A program made the translations under genes and the position numbers. From an uncultured Porphyromonadaceae bacterium (GTDB taxonomy: Bacteria; Bacteroidota; Bacteroidia; Bacteroidales; Muribaculaceae), in the NCBI GenBank assembly GCA_900549445.1, contig UROS01000056.1, positions 1-12,871 on the forward strand: a stretch of 12,871 nt of DNA. The letters run 5' to 3'. This document shows, one piece after another, positions 6,918 to 12,871 of this stretch. Numbering within the stretch: position 1 is the first letter of the stretch; each line of letters begins with the position of its first letter. Under the pieces are notes generated by a model. That model ran no database searches, had not been told where the DNA came from, and saw only the letters and a list, made by a program, of their open reading frames with translations.

Positions 6918-8998
6918 ATGAAATCTGTAATTCTAATCACCATTCTGACCTTCATTCTTGTCACCGAAAGGGGTTATGCGCAGAATCCGGAAGCGACCGA
7001 CAGCATTTCCCACCGGCTTCAGGAGATCGTCGTAACAGCAAAGCAACCTGCCACCAGACTCGTCGGGACAACACTCGTAACTACGATTCCCGGCTCTGAT
7101 CTTGCCGACCTCGGCACCGCTCTTGATGTACTTGCACAGCTGCCCATGATTAAGGTGACTGACAATTCGGTCAGCGTTATCGGCAAGAGCGATATCGAAA
7201 TCCTCATCGACGGGCGACCTATGCGTGACGGGGAGGAGTTGCAACAGATACTTTCCTCTAACCTCAGGAAAGTGGAGTTGCTGATGGCGCCTGGAGCCGC
7301 ATACGAAAGCTCAACGGGTGCGGTGCTTAAAATCACGACCCGACGGAAGTTTATGCGGGGTCTGTCGCTGACCGACCAATTTCAGCTTCAGAGGCGCCGC
7401 AAATGGTCGGTCATGGATTATATCAGTCTCAGTTACCGGTTCGGCGACTGGGAAGTGTTTGCAAACGGCACCGTTAACCGCAATAATTCCCTGGCCAAAG
7501 GCACAACCACCAACACTCTCGTATACAATGGAAAAGAAACAGTGGTCGGGAGCAGCCAATATAATTCATACCCCACCACGACAGGGGTAATAAAAGGCGG
7601 ATTCAATTATTCGCATGGCCCACAATCTTTCGGGGCATACTATCGCTTTAATCCCGAGCGTGGCGATTTCAACAACGCCGGTTCAGAGTGGATGAACCAC
7701 AATGCCCCGGTTCTTCGCGACATCTGCAAACGAATCCGTGCCTACAGTCATTCAGCATCTCTGTATTATGAAAACACCTTTGCCGGCAAATATCTGCTGC
7801 ACTTCGACGGAGACTTCCGTCAGTCGGATCAGAACAATAATGTCGCAACCACTTATCCCCAATCGGAAAATCCCGGAGTAAATTCCACCGACTGTCGGGA
7901 ATCGACTCTCTGGGCAGGGAAACTATATCTGAATTTTCCTCTTTGGAAAGGAGATTTTACTGTCGGGACGCAGGACAGTTACACCCGCACTTCGCTCGAC
8001 TACCGTATGCTCAGCAGTTCCGTCAGCGAATATATCCCTTCATCGCTGACCGATGCACGACAGACCTCAGCGGCCCTGTTCGCATCATGGTCACGCATGT
8101 TAGGTAAATTCTCGCTTTCCGCCGGCGCAAGATATGAATATGTAGATTACGACTTCAGGGCAGACGGCAAACGTGTTGAAGATGTCAGCCGCCGCGACCA
8201 TCTGCTCACACCCGACTTGTCGGTCGGTTATTCGTTCAATGAAGAATCTCAGGTAAGTCTCAGCTGTAAAATGACAACAGTCAGACCGCCGTATTCTCAG
8301 CTTACCGGATCACTGAACTACACGGGTCTGCACGAGATTGAGGGTGGCAATCCAGCACTTCGCGATGAAAAGATGCACGACATTCAGTTTTCAGCCGCTG
8401 GAAAGGCTTCATGCTTCAGGCTGATTTCACTCGTGCGCTCGACACCTACGCCTTTGTCAAGCAGGTATATCCCGCTTCTAATCTCCAGTTGCTTATGAGT
8501 CCGGTCAATATCGATCTATCGGCTCTGAGTCTATACCTTGTCTGGAGCGAGCCAATACGCCGGTGGACACCCGACATCACCGTCGGCATGTACCGGCAAT
8601 GGCTGACTCTTGACAATGTCCGATACAACAAGCCAATATTCTCCTATTATTTCAACAATACCATCTCTTTGCCCTGCGGCTGGCTGATTACCGCAAACAT
8701 CAACGGTCAGACGAAAGGCGACATGCACACCAACCGTTTCGGCGCTGCTTATTTTACAATGGATGCTTCGGTCGGCAAGACTTTCCTAAACAAATCCCTG
8801 ACCGTAAAACTGTCGGCTTCCGACATCTTCAACACGGCAAACAACGACTGGAGCATGAACACCTTCGGCGTATTTGTCGACAAACGCCAGAGCTACGACC
8901 GAAGAGGAATAGCGCTGAATGTAACCTACAGTTTCCAACCGCGACGAAGCAAATACAAAGGTTCTTCGGCGGCGGAAGAAGAATTGAAAAGGCTTTAA
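6918..8998 (+). pseudogene. Outer-membrane beta-barrel (TonB-dependent-receptor-like) protein, frameshifted
   Basis: The reading frame is broken: the first part runs 6918-8498, the continuation is in the -1 frame from about 8391 to the TAA at 8998. Restoring one base in the T run at 8388-8391 gives an uninterrupted 693-residue protein (joining as QFFSRWKGFMLQADFTR). ATG 6918 is chosen over a TTG at 6876 because a signal peptide follows at once (1-21, MKSVILITILTFILVTERGYA). Next come a TonB-box-like EIVVTAK (36-42), a plug domain (about 43-150, including VSVIGKSDIEILIDGRPM) and a barrel of many alternating strands to the end. The C-terminal tail SKYKGSSAAEEELKRL resembles that of Bacteroidota outer membrane beta-barrel family proteins. 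The usual N-terminal carboxypeptidase-like domain of larger relatives is absent. Substrate unknown. Either a sequencing error or a recent inactivation; both halves look otherwise intact. Confidence 0.82.
8388..8391 (+). other. Frameshift site in the barrel gene (T4 run)
   Basis: Upstream frame reads GAC ATT CAG TTT TCA GCC (then out-of-family residues to a stop at 8498). The -1 frame from here reads TTC AGC CGC TGG AAA GGC TTC ATG and continues with a convincing barrel sequence. A fifth T would restore one frame. No X XXY YYZ slippery heptamer is centred here, so programmed frameshifting is less likely than an indel. Confidence 0.8.
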
Positions 8999-9024
8999 TA
9001 TTTTATGGCATTTTTGTAACTTTG
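8994..9024 (+). promoter_or_regulatory. Promoter of the Crp/Fnr-family gene
   Basis: TAACTTTG (9017-9024) is a perfect -7 element with TTTA (8994-8997) 19 bp upstream as a near -33 element, overlapping the end of the barrel gene. The predicted start near 9029 leaves a leader of about 10 nt. It rules out a TTG start at 9022, which would lie inside the -7 box, and supports the ATG at 9040. Confidence 0.65.
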
Positions 9025-9039
9025 CCTCGTATACGGGAC

Positions 9040-9603
9040 ATGACATCGTTTTTCAACTCATATATCGACAACATAGATACAGATTTCTGGCGCGAACTCT
9101 GCGTTGGAGAAGGCGAGTTGCGGCATTATGGGCGCGGCGAAGAGTTTGTGACAGCGGGAACCGCCGGCCGATACATAGGCTACGTGAAGTCGGGGGCGCT
9201 GAAATACGAATGTTATTCATCCGATGGAACTCCCCACGTGGTAGGCCTTGAATTTGCCGGACATTTTGTATGCGACTTCCCGGGATCTCTTTACAGGCAG
9301 AAATCACGCTGCTCGATAATTGCCACTACTGATTGCGACATCCATTGCATTTCAGCGGCGAAAGTCGCTGAAATGATGGAATCCGACAAGAGGCTCAGTC
9401 AGGTTGTGGAACAATCCTTACGGGCGGTATTCAGTACTCTTTACGACCGCTACGTCGGGCTTTATACCAAATCAACGCAGGAACGATATAACGAACTTCT
9501 GGAACTTGATCCGAATCTTTTCAACCTGTTTTCACTCAAAGACATAGCATCGCTGCTGAACATAACTCAGACTCACCTGAGCCGCCTGCGAAAAAATATC
9601 TGA
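9040..9603 (+). CDS. Crp/Fnr-family transcriptional regulator
   Basis: 187 residues from the ATG at 9040. The N-terminal half (about 20-110) is a cyclic-nucleotide-binding-like beta roll (RGEEFVTAGTAGRYIGYVKS at 32-51); a long dimer helix follows (about 113-145), then a short C-terminal helix-turn-helix (FSLKDIASLLNITQTHLSRLRKNI, roughly 164-187), the compact form common in Bacteroidota. The phosphate-binding cassette is degenerate: the family's G-E-x-x-G-E stretch reads FAGHFVCDFPGSL (72-84), so cAMP binding is doubtful. Six cysteines (21, 58, 78, 91, 99, 103) is high for this length; they do not form a recognised iron-sulfur motif. It has its own promoter, 41 bp after the barrel gene stop. 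Possible targets are a nearby 16-bp palindrome (9626-9641) and itself. Signal and regulon unknown. Confidence 0.88.
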   Translation: MTSFFNSYIDNIDTDFWRELCVGEGELRHYGRGEEFVTAGTAGRYIGYVKSGALKYECYSSDGTPHVVGLEFAGHFVCDFPGSLYRQKSRCSIIATTDCDIHCISAAKVAEMMESDKRLSQVVEQSLRAVFSTLYDRYVGLYTKSTQERYNELLELDPNLFNLFSLKDIASLLNITQTHLSRLRKNI

Positions 9604-9614
9604 AAAATATCTGA
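9592..9614 (+). repeat. 11-bp tandem duplication at the stop of the Crp/Fnr gene
   Basis: AAAAATATCTGA occurs twice with an 11-bp period (9592-9603 and 9603-9614, sharing one A). The first copy supplies the TGA stop. The second, with the next base, contains TATCTGAC (9608-9615), the reverse complement of the GTCAGATA found in the operator-like sites at 5874 and 6842. Confidence 0.7.
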
Positions 9615-9625
9615 CGGAGCTATTT

Positions 9626-9641
9626 TTCAACATTTGTTGAA
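9626..9641. promoter_or_regulatory. 16-bp palindrome, putative regulator-binding site
   Basis: TTCAACA-TT-TGTTGAA is a perfect dyad with 7-bp arms. The 2-bp centre makes it a poor RNA hairpin, and no T tract follows, so a dimer-binding site is more likely than a terminator. Its right end is 21 bp before the -7 box of the 23-codon ORF, overlapping the expected -33 region, a position fit for repression or activation. The obvious candidate binder is the adjacent Crp/Fnr-family protein; this is inference. Confidence 0.45.
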
Positions 9642-9662
9642 GCCTGTTGTTACAAACAGCCG

Positions 9663-9670
9663 TATTTTTG
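9663..9670 (+). promoter_or_regulatory. Promoter-like -7 element of the 23-codon ORF / small transcript
   Basis: TATTTTTG matches TAnnTTTG exactly. No good TTTG lies 19 bp upstream (TTG at 9637-9639 is about 23 bp away, inside the palindrome). Start would be near 9676, 17 nt before the ATG at 9693. Confidence 0.45.
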
Positions 9671-9692
9671 TATCATAAAAACCGATACCAAG

Positions 9693-9764
9693 ATGCTGCT
9701 GCCCTTCACCATAATTTTCATTTTACTGGGCTATATATGCGCCACGGCGCAACTTCCGGGGTGA
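9693..9764 (+). CDS. Possible 23-residue hydrophobic peptide
   Basis: ATG 9693 to TGA 9762-9764. The peptide begins MLLPFTIIFILLGYICATA and ends QLPG: one uninterrupted hydrophobic stretch able to span a membrane, with no charged residue. It has a perfect -7 box a short distance upstream and a terminator 120 bp after its stop. Size and composition recall small membrane peptides, including type I toxins, but I recognise no family. A short ORF this size can occur by chance, so the confidence is low. Confidence 0.35.
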   Translation: MLLPFTIIFILLGYICATAQLPG

Positions 9765-9884
9765 GAAAATCAGCCTGAGGCGAAAACCCAGGCATAACCG
9801 GCATAAGTTACAACCGGAAACCACAGCAATTCTGCTCCCGAATCATCATTGCCTGAAGATAATAAACAGAATTTTCATACGCAG
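9765..9884 (+). other. Non-coding stretch with possible RNA structure
   Basis: No convincing ORF on either strand. On the plus strand GCCTG/CAGGC can pair around AGGCGAAAACC at about 9774-9794, and CCGG/CCGG can pair at about 9799-9820. Together with the -7 box at 9663 and the terminator at 9885 this could be the 3' part of a small transcript of about 235 nt. The structure is read by eye and weak. Confidence 0.25.
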
Positions 9885-9914
9885 AAGCCCCGGCAGTGAT
9901 GTCGGGGCTTTCTA
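9885..9914 (+). terminator. Rho-independent terminator between the plus-strand block and purT
   Basis: A 10-bp GC-rich stem (AAGCCCCGGC at 9885-9894, loop AGTGAT, GTCGGGGCTT at 9901-9910, one G-U pair) is followed by TCTATCTT, so the tail reads TTTCTATCTT on the plus strand. It ends transcription from the Crp/Fnr gene and the small ORF. It lies 23 bp beyond the purT stop and may also slow the converging purT transcript, although the minus-strand side has no T run. Confidence 0.75.
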
Positions 9915-9932
9915 TCTTACGGATGGATGTAA

Positions 9933-11126
9933 TCAGTTGCGGGGAAGAACCTTGACGTTCAGTTTTTCGTAGGCGCGGTCAGCCTTTGCGCGGGCTTCCT
10001 CGAGAGTGTCGGCTGTCGCGAGAATCACTCCCATGCGGCGGTGACCCTTTATCTCAGGTTTGCCGAAGATGCGCATCTGAGTTCCGGGTTCTTCGAGGAC
10101 TTTTTCGAGATTTTCCATCTCGATTTTGTCAGTGTCGCCTTCAACAACCACGGCACGCGATGCTGAGGGCCCGTAAAAGCGGATGGAGGGCACGGGGAGT
10201 CCGAGGAGGGCACGGGCGTGGAGTGCGAACTCGCTGAGATCCTGCGAAATCATAGTCACCATGCCGGTGTCGTGCGGGCGCGGCGAGACTTCGCTGAAAA
10301 TCACCTCGTTGCCTTTCACAAAGAGTTCAACGCCGAAAATTCCGTAACCGCCGAGAGCGTCGGTGACCTTGCGGGCTATTTCGCGGGCGCTTTCTATGGC
10401 TTCGGCCGACATGGGCTGGGGCTGCCAGGAATAGCGGTAGTCGCCATCAATCTGTATATGGCCGACAGGCTCGCAGAAGCATGTTCCGGCAACGGAGCGT
10501 ACGGTGAGAAGTGTGATTTCGTAATCGAACTTCACGAAACCTTCCACTATTACCCGGCCGGCGCCTGCACGGCCGCCTTCTTGAGCTATGCGCCAGGAAT
10601 TTTCAATGTCTGATTCGGATTTAATCACGCTTTGGCCGTGGCCGCTTGAGCTCATGATCGGTTTCACCACGCACGGTATGCCGATTTCTTCCACCGCCTT
10701 ATAGAATTCGTCGCGGTCGGAAGCAAAACGATAAGGCGAAGTGCGGATACCGAGTTCCTCGGCAGCGAGACGGCGTATGCCCTCACGGTTCATTGTGAGG
10801 AGAGCGGCATGGGCGGTAGGCGTTACGTTGAAACCTTCTTTTTCAAGCTCCACAAGCACGGGAGTAGCAATGGCCTCCACCTCGGGGATGATGTGGTCAG
10901 GACGTTCGCGCTCTATCACGGCACGGAGCTCGTCGCCATCAAGCATATTGAACACATAGCTTCTGTCGGCCACCTGCATGGCGGGAGCGTCGGGATACCT
11001 GTCGCAGGCAATCACTTCAACGCCGAAGCGCTGGAGTTCGATGGCCACTTCTTTTCCAAGCTCGCCGGAGCCGAGAAGGAGCGCCTTGCATCCTGCAGGA
11101 GTTTTCTTAGATCCGATTTTTGTCAT
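9933..11126 (-). CDS. purT: Formate-dependent phosphoribosylglycinamide formyltransferase (GAR transformylase 2)
   Basis: 397 residues from the ATG at 11124-11126. Makes formyl-GAR from GAR, formate and ATP, the folate-independent route for the third step of purine synthesis. ATP-grasp protein with N-terminal LLLGSGELGKEVAIELQRFG (16-35), CDRYPDAPAMQVADRS (41-56) and PEVEAIAT (81-88), all closely like E. coli PurT; the nucleotide loop SSSGHGQSV and SEVSPRPHDTGMVTM further on complete the pattern. An in-frame ATG at 11204 would add 26 unlike residues and overlap the DUF1015 gene by 47 bp, so the start at 11126 is preferred. It follows that gene by 31 bp and is the last of the purA-DUF1015-purT run. 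Confidence 0.96.
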   Translation of the reverse strand: MTKIGSKKTPAGCKALLLGSGELGKEVAIELQRFGVEVIACDRYPDAPAMQVADRSYVFNMLDGDELRAVIERERPDHIIPEVEAIATPVLVELEKEGFNVTPTAHAALLTMNREGIRRLAAEELGIRTSPYRFASDRDEFYKAVEEIGIPCVVKPIMSSSGHGQSVIKSESDIENSWRIAQEGGRAGAGRVIVEGFVKFDYEITLLTVRSVAGTCFCEPVGHIQIDGDYRYSWQPQPMSAEAIESAREIARKVTDALGGYGIFGVELFVKGNEVIFSEVSPRPHDTGMVTMISQDLSEFALHARALLGLPVPSIRFYGPSASRAVVVEGDTDKIEMENLEKVLEEPGTQMRIFGKPEIKGHRRMGVILATADTLEEARAKADRAYEKLNVKVLPRN

Positions 11127-11157
11127 TTCAAGTGAATTGGTCGGTTTATAAAAGAGA

Positions 11158-12402
11158 CTAATCAAGTTTGTGAATAACGAGACCGGAGCGGAGCTTCGGT
11201 TCAAACCACGTGGTTTTCGGGGGCATGATATTGCCGCTGTCGGCGATATCCATAAGCTGTTTCATCGACACGGGGTAGAGTGCGAGAGCCACTGCCATCT
11301 CGCCGGAGTCGACACGGCGCTTGAGTTCGCCGAGACCGCGGATGCCTCCGACAAAGTCGATGCGCTTATCCGAACGGAGGTCGGTTATGCCGAGAATGTC
11401 GCGCAGAATGAGATCGGAGGAAATGGTGACATCAAGCACGCCGATGGGGTCGCTGTCGTTGTAAGTACCGGGTTTTGCGGTAAGCGAGTACCAGCGGCCG
11501 CCGAGATAGAGCGAGAAGTTGTGGAGCTTCTCCGGCCGGTATTCCTCCGTACCCTTGTCCTCGACGATGAAGTTCTCACCCAGTCTGTCGAGGAATTGCT
11601 GCGGGGTAAGACCGTTAAGATCCTTTACCACGCGGTTATAGTCGATAATCTTGAGGTGAGAGGCCGGGAAAGCCACGGCAAGGAAAAAATTATACTCCTC
11701 GTCGCCGCGATGATCCGGATTGGCAAGAGCTTTTTCGTGTCCTACCAGAGCGGCTGCGGCCGAACGGTGGTGTCCGTCGGCAATATACAGATAAGGAATC
11801 TTGGCGAACTCCTCGGTAATGGAAGCGATTACAGCTGGGTCTGAGATCACCCAGAAATGATGGCCGAAACCATCGGGGGCAGTGAAGTCATACTCCGGTT
11901 CGCCGGCAGTGGTGTCGCGGATTATCTTTTCGAGCACGGGATTGTCGGGAAAAGCGAAGAATACCGGCTCGATGTTGGCGTTGTTGACGCGGACATGCTT
12001 CATCCTGTCTTCCTCCTTGTCGCGGCGGGTGAGCTCATGCTTTTTGATACGGCCCTGCATATAATCGTCGACATTGGCGGCGACTACGATTCCATACTGA
12101 GTACGGCCGTCCATGGTCTGGGCATAGATGTAGTAATGCTCCTCATTGTCCTGCACAAGCCAGCCGTTACGCTGGAAAGCGGCGAAATTATCGGCGGCTT
12201 TCCGGTAAACGCGGGGATCGTGTTCGTCGGTACCGGGATCAAAGTCAATTTCCGGCTTTATGATGTGGTAGAGCGATCTGGGATTGCCTTCCGCCTCTTT
12301 TCGGGCTTCGTCGGAGTTAAGGACATCGTAGGGGCGCGATGCGACCTCGGTGACGAGATCGCGCGGAGGGCGCACACCTCTGAACGGTTTTACTTTTGCC
12401 AT
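11158..12402 (-). CDS. DUF1015 family protein
   Basis: 414 soluble residues, normal length for the family. Visible DUF1015 blocks: RPYDVLNSDEARK (23-35), KHELTRRDKEEDR (121-133) and YIADGHHRSAAAA (206-218); the invariant-looking histidines and acidic residues suggest an enzyme active site. No signal peptide or membrane span. It sits 20 bp after purA and 31 bp before purT, so it is co-transcribed with two purine genes. From general knowledge, DUF1015 is often beside serine-synthesis genes in Bacteroidota and may be distantly related to ParB/SerK-type nucleotide-using proteins; I cannot verify either here. The context suggests a role touching purine, serine or one-carbon metabolism, but no reaction can be assigned. 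Confidence 0.93.
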   Translation of the reverse strand: MAKVKPFRGVRPPRDLVTEVASRPYDVLNSDEARKEAEGNPRSLYHIIKPEIDFDPGTDEHDPRVYRKAADNFAAFQRNGWLVQDNEEHYYIYAQTMDGRTQYGIVVAANVDDYMQGRIKKHELTRRDKEEDRMKHVRVNNANIEPVFFAFPDNPVLEKIIRDTTAGEPEYDFTAPDGFGHHFWVISDPAVIASITEEFAKIPYLYIADGHHRSAAAALVGHEKALANPDHRGDEEYNFFLAVAFPASHLKIIDYNRVVKDLNGLTPQQFLDRLGENFIVEDKGTEEYRPEKLHNFSLYLGGRWYSLTAKPGTYNDSDPIGVLDVTISSDLILRDILGITDLRSDKRIDFVGGIRGLGELKRRVDSGEMAVALALYPVSMKQLMDIADSGNIMPPKTTWFEPKLRSGLVIHKLD

Positions 12403-12422
12403 GGTATTGAAATTTTCTCGTT

Positions 12423-12871
12423 TTATTTTTTACGCACGATGGTCTGCTTGCGGTCGGGACCGATCGACACGATCGTGATGGGAGTCTGGAGCTGATCCTC
12501 GAGGAAGGCAACATAGTTGCGGAAGGCCTCGGGGAACTCTTCTTCACTTTGCATTGAGGTCATGTCGGTCTTCCAGCCGGGAAGAGTGGCATAAACCGGT
12601 TCGATAGCCTCGTCGATTGAGAACGGGAAGCGGTCGGTTTCCCGGCCGTTGATGCGGTAAGCGGTGCAAGCCTTGATTTCGTCGAAATCGTCGAGCACGT
12701 CGCTCTTCATCATAATGAGCTGGGTCACGCCGTTGAGCATGATGGCATAACGGAGCGCCACGAGGTCAATCCATCCGCAACGGCGTTCGCGGCCAGTCAC
12801 CGCGCCGTATTCATGACCGAGATCCCGGATGCGCTTGCCGGTGGCATCGAAGAGTTCGGTGGGGAACGGAC
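12423..12871 (-). CDS. purA: Adenylosuccinate synthetase, C-terminal fragment
   Basis: Runs off the right edge; about 149 C-terminal codons are present, ending in TAA at 12423-12425. The fragment opens with GPFPTEL and continues to VTGRERRCGWIDLVALRYA, then MLNGVTQLIMMKSDVLDDFD and IKACTAYRINGRETD, the conserved C-terminal IMP/aspartate-site region of PurA. The enzyme joins IMP and aspartate with GTP to give adenylosuccinate on the way to AMP. The apparent ATG-type start at 12800 is internal; the frame stays open to the window edge. The DUF1015 gene follows after 20 bp. The operon promoter must lie outside the window. Confidence 0.95.
   Translation of the reverse strand, partial: PFPTELFDATGKRIRDLGHEYGAVTGRERRCGWIDLVALRYAIMLNGVTQLIMMKSDVLDDFDEIKACTAYRINGRETDRFPFSIDEAIEPVYATLPGWKTDMTSMQSEEEFPEAFRNYVAFLEDQLQTPITIVSIGPDRKQTIVRKK

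Noticed and set aside
8388..8410. Programmed -1 ribosomal frameshift in the barrel gene
   Set aside because: No X XXY YYZ heptamer at the junction and no obvious downstream pseudoknot; surface-barrel genes of this type are not known to need it.
9127..9307. Minus-strand frame inside the Crp/Fnr gene
   Set aside because: No promoter or family resemblance; the plus-strand protein explains the conservation expected here.
9693..9764. KdpF or another known respiratory/transport small subunit
   Set aside because: The GY pair and length are loosely similar, but the conserved KdpF tail is absent and no kdp or oxidase genes are nearby.
11170..12495. Plus-strand frames of 212-224 codons opposite the DUF1015 gene
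   Set aside because: The minus-strand protein has clear family motifs over its full length; the opposite frames arise from its codon bias.

Overview
This 12.9-kb window looks chromosomal and comes from a member of the Bacteroidales (Bacteroidota), most likely a gut Muribaculaceae-like or related lineage. This is inferred from three things: repeated matches to the Bacteroidota promoter (TAnnTTTG at -7, TTTG about 19 bp upstream, no strong Shine-Dalgarno); an outer-membrane beta-barrel protein with the typical Bacteroidota C-terminus; and a short Bacteroidota-style Crp/Fnr regulator. I see no tRNA, rRNA, insertion sequence, CRISPR array or phage gene.

Left block (1-5516, minus strand): a compact glycine-cleavage operon transcribed lplA > gcvT > gcvH > gcvPA > gcvPB > lpdA, with lpdA running off the left edge. 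Genes are 6-50 bp apart or overlap by 4 and 14 bp. It holds all the enzymes needed to attach lipoate to the H protein (LplA), decarboxylate glycine (GcvPA/GcvPB), release ammonia and charge folate (GcvT), and reoxidise the lipoyl arm (LpdA). A single Bacteroidota-type promoter lies just upstream of lplA.

Centre left (5560-5848, minus strand): a tiny gene of 38 codons (5629-5745) with its own promoter-like -7 box and a strong hairpin/T-tract terminator. An A8 tract in its leader raises the possibility that the real protein starts further upstream.

Centre (5913-9914, plus strand): a membrane-anchored winged-helix regulator with the DNA-binding domain at its C-terminus, then a TonB-dependent-receptor-like outer-membrane barrel gene broken by a one-base frameshift, then a Crp/Fnr-type regulator, then a 23-codon hydrophobic ORF in a possibly structured region ended by a terminator. 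Repeated GTCAGA boxes spaced by whole DNA turns lie upstream of both the regulator and the barrel gene, suggesting that the regulator controls itself and its neighbour.

Right block (9933-12871, minus strand): purA (C-terminal part only) > a DUF1015-family gene > purT, tightly spaced and apparently one operon. PurT uses formate for purine synthesis and PurA commits IMP to AMP; DUF1015 has no function I can assign. The unusual material is in the 5.5-9.9 kb stretch; the flanks are ordinary metabolism.
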